In this document: one piece after another, positions 47,512 through 56,762 of the stretch | Layout of the letters: each line of letters opens with the position of its first letter | How positions within the stretch are numbered: position 1 is the first letter of the stretch | NCBI GenBank assembly: GCA_963793335.1 | Contig: CAWBZS010000001.1 | Location: forward strand, 310,001-374,000 | DNA length: 64,000 nucleotides | Source: Sva-07 sp963793335 | Lineage (GTDB): Bacteria > Actinomycetota > Acidimicrobiia > Acidimicrobiales > Ilumatobacteraceae | Direction: 5' to 3' | Position numbers and translations under genes: made by a program | Notes under the pieces: generated by a model | What the model saw: only the letters and a program-made list of their open reading frames with translations | Databases searched by the model: none | What the model was told of the DNA's origin: nothing

Positions 47512-48396
47512 ATGGGGACCACGCCACACATCGAGCCCACCTCCGACCGCATCACGGTCGAGCGACTGGCGGGATCGTGCGGCGCGATCGTGCGCGGCAT
47601 CGACCTCGCCGGTCCGCAGTCGCCCGAGCAGATCGAGACGATGCTGCGTCTGCTCGACGACCATCTCGTGGTGGCGTTCCCGCGCCAGCAGTTCGACCTC
47701 GATCGGCTCGAGGCGTTCACCGACGAACTCGGCGGCCGCGACGTCACCCCGTACATCACGCCGGTCGAGGGGCGCCCGCATGTCATTCGGGTGATCAAGG
47801 AGCCGACCGACGAGCTCAACTTCGCCAACGCCTGGCACACCGACCTCACCTACCTGCCGACGCCGCCGGCGTACACGGTGTTGCACGCCCGCGACGTGCC
47901 CGTTGCGGGTGGCGACACGATGTGGGCGAATCAGTACCGCGCCTACGACACCTTGCCCGACAGTCTGAAGGAACGCATCGACGGGCTGTCGGCCACGCAC
48001 TCGGCGGGGATGGCGTACGGGTCGGGCGGCTACCTCGAAGCGGTGGCCGACAAGAGTTCGATGACCGTCGCACCATCACCCGAGGCGCACGCGACCCACA
48101 CCCATCCGCTCGTGATCGGCCACCCCCGCACCGGCCGGCGGGCGCTGTTCGTCAACTCGGTGTACACCACCGGCATCGAGGGGATGGACCCAGCCGAGGG
48201 CGCCGCGCTGCTCGCCCGGTTGACCGCGCATGCCACACACCCGAACCTCACCTGTCGACTGCGCTGGGAGCCGGACATGCTCACGATCTGGGACAACCTC
48301 GCCACCCAACACTTCGCGATCAACGACTACCCGGGCGAACGCCGCGAACTCTTCCGCACCAGCGTCGGCGGCGCCGCCCCCCAACCCGCCACCTGA
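47512..48396 (+). CDS. TauD/TfdA-family 2-oxoglutarate dioxygenase
   Basis: 294 residues. HxD in NAWHTDLTYLPTPP, distal His in NLATQHFAINDY and Arg in GERRELFRTSV, the standard TauD/TfdA triad. GGDTMWANQYRAYD is the family signature for binding substrate near the iron. These enzymes oxidise taurine, 2,4-D or similar sulfonates/acids with Fe(II) and 2-oxoglutarate. The specific substrate is not predictable. A large palindrome follows the stop. Confidence 0.93.
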   Translation: MGTTPHIEPTSDRITVERLAGSCGAIVRGIDLAGPQSPEQIETMLRLLDDHLVVAFPRQQFDLDRLEAFTDELGGRDVTPYITPVEGRPHVIRVIKEPTDELNFANAWHTDLTYLPTPPAYTVLHARDVPVAGGDTMWANQYRAYDTLPDSLKERIDGLSATHSAGMAYGSGGYLEAVADKSSMTVAPSPEAHATHTHPLVIGHPRTGRRALFVNSVYTTGIEGMDPAEGAALLARLTAHATHPNLTCRLRWEPDMLTIWDNLATQHFAINDYPGERRELFRTSVGGAAPQPAT

Positions 48397-48417
48397 CCCC
48401 CACCACATCTGGCGTCA

Positions 48418-48477
48418 ATCACGCCAGGGGGCAGACCCCAAACGTGATCACGTCTGGGGTCTGACCCCTGGCGTGAT
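48418..48477. repeat. 60-bp near-perfect palindrome
   Basis: Left arm 48418-48440 and right arm 48455-48477 are 23 bp each with one mismatch (core GGGGTCTGACCCC); the 14-base centre contains its own 12-bp palindrome ACGTGATCACGT. It sits between the convergent dioxygenase and hypothetical genes and can form one long hairpin, so it may be a bidirectional terminator or a REP/MITE-like element. Confidence 0.8.
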
Positions 48478-48478
48478 G

Positions 48479-48790
48479 TCAGGCGGCGGCGGTGTGGGTG
48501 CTGGCGTCGATGGCGCTCCACAGTTCGGTGCGGACCCGGTCGGCGGCGGGGGGCCGGAGTTCGTTGCACACCACCACGCCTTCGATCATGTCGGCGATCA
48601 CGGCGCCACGCGGGCGACCCTGGAGACGGATCGACACCACGGCACCATCGGGGCGCCGCCGAATGGTCCGGTCGACGCCCACCAGCCGGGGCGGGCACCG
48701 ATAGCTGGGCCCGATCAGCCCCGCACGCCGCGCCGCTCGGGTGAGGGTGCGGGCGGTGGCAGCGAATTCGACGGTGGTTGCGGACTCCAT
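48479..48790 (-). CDS. Conserved-looking 103-residue hypothetical
   Basis: 103 residues from ATG 48790, ESATTVEFAATARTLTRAARRAGLIGPSYRCPPRLVGVDRTIRRRPDG. Basic and small; AARRAG and RCPPR suggest a nucleic-acid-related or ribosome-linked role but no family is recognised. It is divergent from the nuclease gene with 94 bases between them and may share its promoter region. Confidence 0.55.
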   Translation of the reverse strand: MESATTVEFAATARTLTRAARRAGLIGPSYRCPPRLVGVDRTIRRRPDGAVVSIRLQGRPRGAVIADMIEGVVVCNELRPPAADRVRTELWSAIDASTHTAAA

Positions 48791-48884
48791 ACGCCCACCA
48801 TCATGACGTGGGGGTGTCATAGAGATGTCCGGGTGGCCCGGCGCGCCCGTGGACGCGTCCGGCACACGCAATACAGTCGGGGCC

Positions 48885-49817
48885 GTGAGCGACTCGGCGG
48901 GCCCCAACCTCACGCCGGTGCAATTGCACACCCTCGATGCACTCCGCCGCTCGCCCGAGCCGCTGGTGTTCGATCCGGATCTGGTGGCCGACATCCGCAC
49001 CGAGATGCGTGTCGCGCTCGACGACTTCGCGACCCGGCTCGAACGCAACCAGCAGGTGTTCATCTCCAAGCACAAGATCGCCACGGCGCTCGACTGCGAG
49101 GAGTTCCATCTGCTCCCCGACGACTTCGAGTGGAAGCCCGCAACGGCGAAGGGCCAGGTGGCCCACCGGGGAATCCAGCTGCTGCTGTCGTGGCGGGGCG
49201 AGGCCAATCCGACCGATCTCGTCGAGGAGGCAATGGCCCGCCTGGCCGACGAAGAGCGCGGCATCGGCACCTGGATCGCCGCCCTCTCCCCCGCCGACGA
49301 GGCCGACCTGCGCGGCCAATCGGTGGAACGGCTCACCAAGTTCATGGAGAGCTTTCCGCCGCTCGACCGCCGGGCCAACCCGGTCACCGAGGCTGCCGCA
49401 CGCTGGCCGAACGACGGGCCGATCCTGCTGCAGGCGCGCGTGGACCTGATGCTCGGCCGTCCTGCCGGTCACGAGAGCCGCAAGGTGATCATCGACCTCA
49501 AGACCGGGCGACCGAGCGCCCGGCACCGTCAAGATCTGGCGTTCTACGCACTGCTCGAAACGCTCGCCCGGTCGGTGCCGCCACGCAAGGTGGCCACGTA
49601 TTACCTCGACGCGGCCGAAGCGCAGGTGGAGGACGTGAGCGAGCGGCTGTTGCGAACAGCGGTGCGGCGGACACTCGACGGCATCAACGCCATCGTGGAA
49701 CTCGAGTCAGAGGGCCGCCCGCCGGTGCGCCGACCCGGGGTGACATGCCGGTGGTGTCCGCTCGCCGACACCTGCGACGACGGCCAGGCCTACCTCAACG
49801 CCGGCCGCGACGACTGA
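48885..49817 (+). CDS. RecB-like PD-(D/E)XK nuclease with Fe-S cysteines
   Basis: 310 residues from GTG 48885. C-terminal half: ARVDLMLGRPAGHESRKVIIDLKTGR, the Asp...DxK core of the PD-(D/E)XK fold, then QDLAFYALLETLAR and TCRWCPLADTCDDG, a C-x2-C-x5-C motif. A fourth Cys is available in ALDCEEFHLL near residue 67, so a 4Fe-4S cluster as in AddB/Cas4-type nucleases is likely. No helicase domain follows. Possible roles are DNA repair or a stand-alone exonuclease. Confidence 0.85.
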   Translation: MSDSAGPNLTPVQLHTLDALRRSPEPLVFDPDLVADIRTEMRVALDDFATRLERNQQVFISKHKIATALDCEEFHLLPDDFEWKPATAKGQVAHRGIQLLLSWRGEANPTDLVEEAMARLADEERGIGTWIAALSPADEADLRGQSVERLTKFMESFPPLDRRANPVTEAAARWPNDGPILLQARVDLMLGRPAGHESRKVIIDLKTGRPSARHRQDLAFYALLETLARSVPPRKVATYYLDAAEAQVEDVSERLLRTAVRRTLDGINAIVELESEGRPPVRRPGVTCRWCPLADTCDDGQAYLNAGRDD

Positions 49818-49837
49818 CGTTCGCCACCGCCCCACCC

Positions 49838-49942
49838 GATCTGCGCCACCGGCGTCCCAACGCACGATCTGCGCCACACACGTCCCACTGCACCATCTGC
49901 GCCCGATATGTCCCGCACACCGGGACGCATCCGGCGCAGATC
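49838..49942. repeat. Direct/inverted GATCTGCGCC repeats
   Basis: The unit (G/C)ATCTGCGCC followed after 6-7 bases by GTCCC occurs three times at a 28-base period (49838, 49866, 49894) and once inverted (49933-49942, with GGGAC on the outer side). The array lies in the 215-base gap before the CapD-like gene and after the nuclease gene. It may be a regulator binding array or a stem-forming element; both are inference. Confidence 0.75.
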
Positions 49943-50032
49943 GGGACACGGCATGAACGCCGATTGAGTCGACTGCTGCGACAATTTCTTTCCCACGGCC
50001 GTCCTGAGTGATTAGACTATTCCGGTGTCGGC

Positions 50033-51952
50033 ATGTCCGATTGCCACGCAACGGAACCACGCAAGGAATCCGAGGAACACCAGTCGATCATGAAGTCGCT
50101 CCTGCGCCACGCGCGCCGACATCTCCCCATTGTGCACTTCATGGTCGACAGTGCCCTGTGGGTGATCGCGATTCCCATTGGCGTGTTTCTCCGCTACGAC
50201 TTCGCCACCGAACGCATCTGGCGCCGAGAAGTCGCTACCGCAGTGATCGTTGCGGTGCTCCTCCAAGGGATCCTCGGCATGCTGTTCGGGTTGTATCGCC
50301 GACGGTGGCGCTACGGCAGCTTCGACGAGGTCCGCGTCGTGGCACTCACTGCGCTGTCGGTCGGAGCGACACTCACTGCATTCTGGTGGGGCAGCGGCGC
50401 TGAGGAAGGCCGTGCGATCCCGCGCTCCGTGCCGCTCGTGGCCACCGGGGTGAGCCTCCTGGGCCAGATCGCCATTCGATCGATATGGCGTCTCTACGTC
50501 GAGAGCCGACGTCGGCCCAACGGTGAGCACCTCGAACGCCTCGTGGTCGTCGGCGCCGGGGAAGGTGCCGAACAGATCCTGCGAACGCTGCAGTCGAGCG
50601 ACTCTCCCTACATCGTGGTGGCCATGGTCGACGACGCCCGCTCGAAGCGCAACCTGCGCATGTTCGGGGTGAAGGTCGCCGGCACGGTCGACGATCTCGC
50701 CGAGGTGGCTCGCGATCACCACGCCGATTCGGTGCTGATCGCAGCCCCCAGTGCACCGACCAGCCTGTATCGACGCGTCTCCACGTTGGCCGACGGTGCC
50801 GGACTCGACGTGCTGGTGCTCCCGCCACTCGAGCAGCTGCTCGATGTCGAAGGCGTTGGCATCGCCGACATCCGCCCGGTGGAGCAGTCCGACCTGCTCG
50901 GTCGTCGTCCCACCGATATCGATCCCATCGCCGTCTCGAGCTACATCACCGGCAAGCGCGTGCTCGTCACGGGGGCCGGTGGGTCGATCGGCTCGGAGCT
51001 CTGTCGTCAGCTCGCCCGCTTCGAACCAGCTGCACTGATGATGCTCGACCGCGACGAGAGCGGGTTGCACGGCACGCAACTGTCGATCGAGGGTCGAGCG
51101 ATGCTCGACGATCCCAACCTCGTCCTCGCCGACATCCGAGACGCCGCCGCCATCGACGACGCCTTTGCCCGACTCCAGCCCGAGGTCGTCTTCCACACCG
51201 CGGCACTCAAGCATCTGCCGCTGCTGGAGATGTACCCCAGCGAGGGCTGGAAGACCAACGTCGGGGGCACGCTCAACCTGCTCGATGCCGCACGCCGACA
51301 TGGGGTGCAACGCTTCGTGAACGTGAGCACCGACAAGGCCGCCGAGCCAACCAGCGTGCTCGGCTGGACCAAGCGGATCACCGAGCGACTCACCGCTCAT
51401 GCGTCGATGGTCGGCCCCACGGAGTGTGTCTCGGTGCGCTTCGGCAACGTACTCGGGTCGAACGGTTCGGTGCTCAGGGCATTCGAGGCCCAGGCGGCCA
51501 ACGGCGGCCCGATCACCGTCACCGATCCAGACGTCACGCGATACTTCATGACCATCGAGGAGGCGTCGCGCCTCACCATCTACGCCGGAGCGATCGGCGA
51601 CCCCGGTGAGATCATGATTCTCGACATGGGCGAGCCGGTGCGCATCGTGGAGGTCGCCGAGCGCTTCGCCAATCAGCATCAGCCGCCACTGGAGATCGTG
51701 TTCACCGGATTGCGCCCGAACGAGAAGCTCCATGAGGACCTGTTCACCACCGGCGAGGTCGGCGAGCGACGGGTGCACGAGATGATCACCCATGTGTCGG
51801 TTGAACCGCTCGAGCCAGTCAGGTCGATGTCGAGTGGCCCGGCGCCGACGTTCGACGAGATGCAAGTGATCGCGCTCACGACGTCAGCCTCCTGCGAAAC
51901 AGTGGATCCGATCCGGACGGCAATCGCGTCCCCGAGTGCGTTCGGGGCGTGA
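50033..51952 (+). CDS. CapD-like nucleotide-sugar epimerase/dehydratase
   Basis: 639 residues. N-terminal membrane helices (about residues 28-140), a CoA-binding-like NAD domain (LVVVGAGEGAEQIL near 190), then the CapD Rossmann domain starting VLVTGAGGSIGSELCRQLARF, with DRDES, AALKHLPLLE and the catalytic TDKAAEPTSVLGWTK. These enzymes (FlaA1/WbpM/CapD) convert UDP-GlcNAc to 4-keto sugars for capsule and EPS. The stop overlaps the aminotransferase GTG by four bases, so the 4-keto product is probably aminated next. Confidence 0.94.
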   Translation: MSDCHATEPRKESEEHQSIMKSLLRHARRHLPIVHFMVDSALWVIAIPIGVFLRYDFATERIWRREVATAVIVAVLLQGILGMLFGLYRRRWRYGSFDEVRVVALTALSVGATLTAFWWGSGAEEGRAIPRSVPLVATGVSLLGQIAIRSIWRLYVESRRRPNGEHLERLVVVGAGEGAEQILRTLQSSDSPYIVVAMVDDARSKRNLRMFGVKVAGTVDDLAEVARDHHADSVLIAAPSAPTSLYRRVSTLADGAGLDVLVLPPLEQLLDVEGVGIADIRPVEQSDLLGRRPTDIDPIAVSSYITGKRVLVTGAGGSIGSELCRQLARFEPAALMMLDRDESGLHGTQLSIEGRAMLDDPNLVLADIRDAAAIDDAFARLQPEVVFHTAALKHLPLLEMYPSEGWKTNVGGTLNLLDAARRHGVQRFVNVSTDKAAEPTSVLGWTKRITERLTAHASMVGPTECVSVRFGNVLGSNGSVLRAFEAQAANGGPITVTDPDVTRYFMTIEEASRLTIYAGAIGDPGEIMILDMGEPVRIVEVAERFANQHQPPLEIVFTGLRPNEKLHEDLFTTGEVGERRVHEMITHVSVEPLEPVRSMSSGPAPTFDEMQVIALTTSASCETVDPIRTAIASPSAFGA

Positions 51953-53088
51953 GCGACCGCATCTTCTTGAGTTCGCCCGACGTCGGCGCGGCCGAACGGG
52001 AGGCGCTCCTGGCCGCGTTCGACAGCGGGTGGATCGCTCCGGTGGGGCCCGATCTCGACGGATTCGAAGCCGACCTCGCCGCGGTCACCGGCTGGCCGGG
52101 GGTCGTTGCCATGTCCAGCGGAACGGCAGCGTTGCACCTCGCCCTGCTGGTGCATGGCGTGCAGCCTGGCGACGACGTGCTGGTGTCGACGTTCACGTTC
52201 GCCGCGACCGCCAACGCCGTGATGTACACCGGCGCCAGGCCGCACTTCATCGACAGCGAGTCGACCTCGTGGAACATGAGCCCCCAGCTGCTGGCCGACG
52301 AGCTCGCCGAGCGTGCTTCCACCGGCCGGCTGCCTGCCGCAGTGGTCGTCGTCGACCTGTACGGGCAATGCGCCGACTACGACGAGCTCGTGCCGCTGTG
52401 CGAGGAGTACGACGTGCCGGTGATCGAGGACGCCGCCGAAGCGCTGCTCGCCACCTACAAGGGCCGCCCGGCCGGCACGTTGGGTTCGTGCGGGATCTTC
52501 TCGTTCAACGGCAACAAGATCATGACCACCTCGGGCGGCGGGGCATTCGTCTCACCCGACGCGGCCATCGCCGACCGCGTGCGATACCTTGCCACCCAGG
52601 CCCGCCAACCGGCCGTGCACTACGAGCACACCGACGTCGGCTTCAACTACCGCATGAGCAACCTGCTCGCCGCGGTGGGACGGGCGCAGTTGGCACGCCT
52701 GCCGGAGATGGCAGCGCGGCGCCAGCGCATCAACCAGCACTACCGAGCAGCGCTCGGCGAGGTCGACGGGGTGGAGTTCATGCCGATCGCGCCGTGGGGT
52801 GACGCCGGTGAGCCGGGCGGATGGAATGGCTGGCTCACCTGTGTGACCTTCGACGACCCAGCGGTCCGCGACCGTGTGCAAGCAGCGTTGGCGTCCGTCG
52901 ACATCGAGAGCCGACCGCTGTGGAAGCCGATGCACCTGCAGCCGGTGTTCGCGTCGGCGCCAGCCCGGGTCGACGGCACCAGCGAGCGTCTCTTCGCCCA
53001 TGGGCTGTGCCTGCCGAGCGGCAGCGTTCTCACCGACGCCCAGGTCGACCGGGTGGCGCAGCTGGTCGTGCAACACGCCACGGCCTGA
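51949..53088 (+). CDS. DegT/DnrJ/EryC1 sugar aminotransferase
   Basis: 379 residues starting GTG (MSDRIFLSSPD). AMSSGTAALHLALLVHG binds PLP phosphate, VIEDAAEALLATYKG holds the Asp, and the Lys is in SFNGNKIMTTSGGGAFV. Such enzymes aminate 4-keto sugars from the CapD step, giving for example bacillosamine-type residues. Coupled to the CapD gene by GTGA overlap. Ends 18 bases before the convergent hypothetical gene. Confidence 0.95.
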   Translation: MSDRIFLSSPDVGAAEREALLAAFDSGWIAPVGPDLDGFEADLAAVTGWPGVVAMSSGTAALHLALLVHGVQPGDDVLVSTFTFAATANAVMYTGARPHFIDSESTSWNMSPQLLADELAERASTGRLPAAVVVVDLYGQCADYDELVPLCEEYDVPVIEDAAEALLATYKGRPAGTLGSCGIFSFNGNKIMTTSGGGAFVSPDAAIADRVRYLATQARQPAVHYEHTDVGFNYRMSNLLAAVGRAQLARLPEMAARRQRINQHYRAALGEVDGVEFMPIAPWGDAGEPGGWNGWLTCVTFDDPAVRDRVQAALASVDIESRPLWKPMHLQPVFASAPARVDGTSERLFAHGLCLPSGSVLTDAQVDRVAQLVVQHATA

Positions 53089-53105
53089 TCCTGAGACCGT
53101 GTTGG

Positions 53106-53911
53106 TCAGGCGAGCAGTTGGCTGATCGCGTTGCGGGCGTCGGAGCGTGTGCCGGCCGCCACGAGCTGTTGCTCTTCGAGCGAGCGCTTCGACCGTGCGG
53201 AACCAGGTCGGCGACGTGTGGCGGGCGCCATAGCGCACGAGGAGTGCAGCGTCGCTGCTGGGGGCCTCCGGGAGCACGGCGACCATCCCGGCGAGGCGGT
53301 AGCGGCGCGCCGGTGAGGTCGAGGTGAGGGCGGCGGGTATCTCGACCATCGGAGCGTCGCCGTGGTCGGCGGTTTCGCCGTCGCCGTCGGTCTCGGCCGG
53401 CACGGGGTGGATCGCCACCGACCAGGTGGGGGCTTCGTGGATGTCGCCGCGGGCGAGCACGGGGTCGCCGACGAGCAGTGGTGGGGTGGCGTCGACGAGC
53501 ACCACCCGGCCGCCGGACACGAAGGGCCGCAGCCACACCCAGGTGGTCGAGGTGTCCTGTCGGGCGAGAATGCCGCCGAGCACGGCGTCGAGCGCATCGA
53601 CGACGTCGTCGGCGACCCGCGAGCGGGCGATCACCCGAGCGCCGTGTCGCAGCTGCGGTATCGGGCGGGCGCCGCGACCGACCGACGGGCCCGCAGTGTC
53701 GTCCGGGCCGATCTCGCTGGGAGCGCCGGCGTCGGTCTCGCTGGAGGCGTTCGTGTCGACGCGCAGGTCGAAGGCGGGTTCGATGTCTGGGTGGGCGTCG
53801 TCGATCCAGTCGGCGAACCGGTCCGCAGGGCGGCCGAGCGCGTCATCGGTGTCGACGCCGACGGCCACGAGGACGTTCACCGATTCGCAGGGTGATGGAG
53901 CCCACTCGCAC
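53106..53911 (-). CDS. HPr-rel-A locus protein of unknown family
   Basis: About 265 residues with at least two frame breaks (near 53,890 and 53,190). Probable GTG start 53911 (VRVGSITLRIGE), later PADRFADWIDDAHPDIEPAF, RVIARSRVADDVVDALDAVL and a C-terminus SDARNAISQLLA. The N-terminal RVGSITLRIG and PDIEPAFDLRV are reminiscent of HprK-like kinases, but no P-loop GxxGxGKS is present. Last gene of the PqqD/HprK/nucleotidyltransferase series. Function unknown; a degenerate kinase partner is one option. Confidence 0.5.
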
Positions 53912-53931
53912 GGAGGGGTCGCGGGGGCGCC

Positions 53932-54380
53932 TCAAGGGTCGTCGACGGTGATGATCTCGGTGCCGTCGTCGGCCAGCCTCGGGCACAGGCGTCATCGTGA
54001 ATCGGCCGGATCCGGGCCGGTCGGCGAGAAGGCCCTCGGCGGTGAACCGGGCGAGGCAGTCGTGGACGGCGTCGGTGAGGGTCGATCGTCGGCGGGTTCG
54101 GTGATCGAGAACTGTCGGCGAGTTCGTCGATGATGGCGGCCACGGAGGTCTCGCCGTCGCAGCACAGCCACGTGGCGCCAGCGACGGCGTTGAAGTGGTG
54201 CACCATCGACGCCTGCACGTCGAACAGCACCGCTTCACCTTCGAAGACGGCGAGTTCGACGTCGGCGATGCCGAGCGGTCGGTCGTCGGGCTGGAAGACC
54301 TCAACATCGCCAACTGCTGCATCGGTTCGTCGTTCGTCGGTCACGGCGCCGGGATGCCGCCGAACGAGAGCAATCGTCAA
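53932..54380 (-). CDS. PqqD-like protein, second copy in locus
   Basis: About 150 residues, probable TTG start 54380, with two frame breaks (near 54,100 and 53,960). EGEAVLFDVQASMVHHFNAVAGATWLCCDGETSVAAIIDELA is the PqqD pattern (winged helix that binds a peptide); DAVHDCLARFTAEGLLAD continues it and LADDGTEIITVDDP ends at 53932. PqqD proteins deliver peptides to maturases in RiPP pathways, or act in the HPr-related-A system. The shift pattern reduces certainty about the exact ends. Confidence 0.62.
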
Positions 54381-54533
54381 TGAACCCGTCGGATCGGGGC
54401 ATGGGCGCCGATCACCCCGTCGACACCTCTTGGACCGGAAGGTCCGGTGGCGTCGGGTTGTCGAAGGCGAAGGCAGGGCTGGAGACCACGGTGCTGCCGC
54501 CTGCCGAGCGGTAGCTCCGCCGACTCGAGTTCC

Positions 54534-55676
54534 TTAATCGCCTCGCGTCCGGTCCATCGACATCAAGCGAAGAGAGGGCGGTCGATTCCTGTGTGGCAAC
54601 CTCACATGGACGTGAAGTTCGCTCAGGCTGAGCCGGCGGAGTCTGGATGCCGCCACACCGAGACCGAAGCGGGCTCGATCGAATGGGGTGAGGGCCAGCA
54701 GCGTGCTGCGGGCGTCAGCCGACCAGCCACGGGTCAGCCCCTGTTCGGCCAGCTCGAGCGCACGCTTGGCCTGCTCCTCAGGTGCGTAAAGCGTCGACCC
54801 ATGCGAGCAGCGCGGCATCGAACAACTCTGGCACCGAACGTCGACACGATCGAGTCGACCGCCGCAGCCACGACGGCCGGCCCCTCGTCACCACTCAGGT
54901 GCCACCACCTCCGGCCAACGATCGTCGAGCCCAATCAGTTGCTGGGCGAGATCGCGCTGCAGGCGCAGGCCCAGACCACGCGACAGCACCACCCCGTAGC
55001 AGGAGATCAGCGCTCGTGCGGGCCCCGAGAAGACGCTCACCGTCTCACCTCCCAGTACCAAGCGGTCGCGGTCGCCACGCAGCCGACCGTGGTCGAGTCG
55101 AACACCGAAGTAGCCGGTTGCGACTGCGGCGTGCAGATCGAGTTCCACACCGTCCGACGACTTCATCTCGCACGCTCGGGCGAATCGGCGCTGCCATCGC
55201 CGACTCATCGGGGTCTGCGCCGCATGGAATCCAGCGCGTTCCAAGGCATCGATCGAGCGCTCGAAGTCACGCCGCTCCACGTGCAAGTCGGCGTCGTAGA
55301 AGGTTCGGGTGGCCGGGTTTTCATAGTCGAGGTGCGCGGTCGCCAGACCCTTGAACACGCACGCCTCCACACCGCGTCGCCGCAACACCCGAACCGCTGT
55401 GACCGCCGTCGCCTCAGCGGCCAAGGTGCTTCGAAGCGCAACGCGATGCGCAGCAGCCGATCGCTCGACCGCGTCGAGATGGTCGCGCTCGGTCGTTCCG
55501 ACCACCAGCGCTCGACGGTCGAGCGCAACGACCAAGAGCCCGAACAACCGCTCCCTGAACACCCACTGAAGGAGCAACTCGAACTCGGCTGCGTCGACCG
55601 ACACTGCGGGCGCTGACGACGCTGCCGGAGTGGGGGCGAGCCCGACGCCCAGCACCGCCGACTCAGCGGGCGTCAT
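54534..55676 (-). CDS. Nucleotidyltransferase-family protein (PF14907-like)
   Basis: About 380 residues from ATG 55676, overlapping the kinase gene by 14 bases. VEACVFKGLATAHLDYENPATRTFYDADLHVERRDFERSIDALERAGF carries the KG...DxD signature of the uncharacterised nucleotidyltransferase family; the C-terminal half is helical (RALELAEQGLTRGWSADARST) and is reached after breaks near 54,890 and 54,800. Usually encoded with PqqD and HprK-like kinases in polysaccharide loci. The substrate is not known. Confidence 0.72.
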
Positions 55677-56539
55677 CGGCAGACCCGCTGGCGAAGGATT
55701 CGAGCAGCTCGATGGCATCTGCCACGTCGGAGTAGTGCAACTCGACAGTGCGAACCGATCGCACCAGTCGATCGAGCCGCCAGAACACGTCACGCTCCAC
55801 GTCCGAGGCACCGAGCGTCTGGTTCGCGAGCACGAACAGGGCACGCGCCTCGTTGAGGTCCTCGAACCGAGCGGTCGTCGGTTCGTCGGTGCGCCGAAGG
55901 ATCGCGATCAGCCGCAGCGGCTCTCCCCCACCGAGCGGGCCGGGCACGTGGTACGGCATGACGTGTTCGTACGGGCCGTCGGGCACGTGCACGTCGATGT
56001 GCTGTGCCCCACCCCACCGCAGTCCGATCGGCCGATGGAACGGTGCAACGCTGCCGTCATCGCGGATCGCCACCACCTCATCGGCGACGTAGCGATGGCC
56101 CCGTCGTGTGAGCGCCGTGGTCAGCGTGGACTTCCCCGCCCCGCTGTGTCCGACCACCGCGATCGCCAGACCGTCGATCGAGACGACCCCGCCGTGCAGC
56201 ACTGCCCAACCCGACTGGGTGGCGCGAGTCGATGCGTGGTGGTTGAGGTTGATCAGCACGTCGTAGAGGGCCGTGTCGATCGACATGCCGCGGTAGCTCG
56301 GCTCACCGTCGAACCGAACCGTCCACGTCTCGCCGCAGAGTTCGGCGTCGAGCCGATGCGGCGGCCCTGGGTCCAACCCGGATTCGGTCACGAGACCGGC
56401 GCACGGCGGCGAGGTTCTCGAGCGCATGACGGAGCTCTTCGACCAGCGGCTCGGCGGACGACACCAGCACCATCGTGTCGAACACAGCGATCGGACCCAC
56501 CTCGAGGAGCGGTTCGGCGAGCGGCTCGTCGAGCCTCAC
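55663..56539 (-). CDS. HprK-related kinase
   Basis: About 291 residues (span is 3n+1; one break near 56,400 joins ALENLAAV to AGLVTESGLDP). GTG start overlaps the PqqD stop (GTGA). A P-loop VVGHSGAGKSTLTTAL near residue 128, then YVADEVVAIRDDGSVAPFHRP, the HprK/P catalytic-region pattern. HPr-related-A kinases phosphorylate serine on partner proteins in EPS systems rather than HPr itself. The neighbouring PqqD and nucleotidyltransferase genes fit that system. Confidence 0.8.
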
Positions 56540-56762
56540 CGACCCCCTCGCCGCGCCGCCAACGGATGTTCGATGACCAGACCGGCCGCCAACAGGTGAT
56601 CGAGATCGGCGTCGAGATCGGCGACGGTCACCTCGGCATCGGCCAAGCGGGCCTGCACCTCCCGTGGGTTCCGGGCTCGTCGAGCGCGAGCCACACCATC
56701 GCCACGGGTCCCATCAGATCGTTCGCTGCTGATTCGGGCGAGGCGTTGACGCGGTGGGTCAT
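56536..56762 (-). CDS. PqqD-like small protein, first copy in locus
   Basis: About 75 residues, ATG 56762, one frame break near 56,660. MTHRVNASPESAANDLMGPVAMVWLALDEPGT then REVQARLADAEVTVADLDADLDHLLAAGLVIEH, an HPr-rel-A-type PqqD (short, one winged helix). Its stop overlaps the HprK-like start and its start shares a base with the epimerase stop, so it is translated within one operon. Confidence 0.62.
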
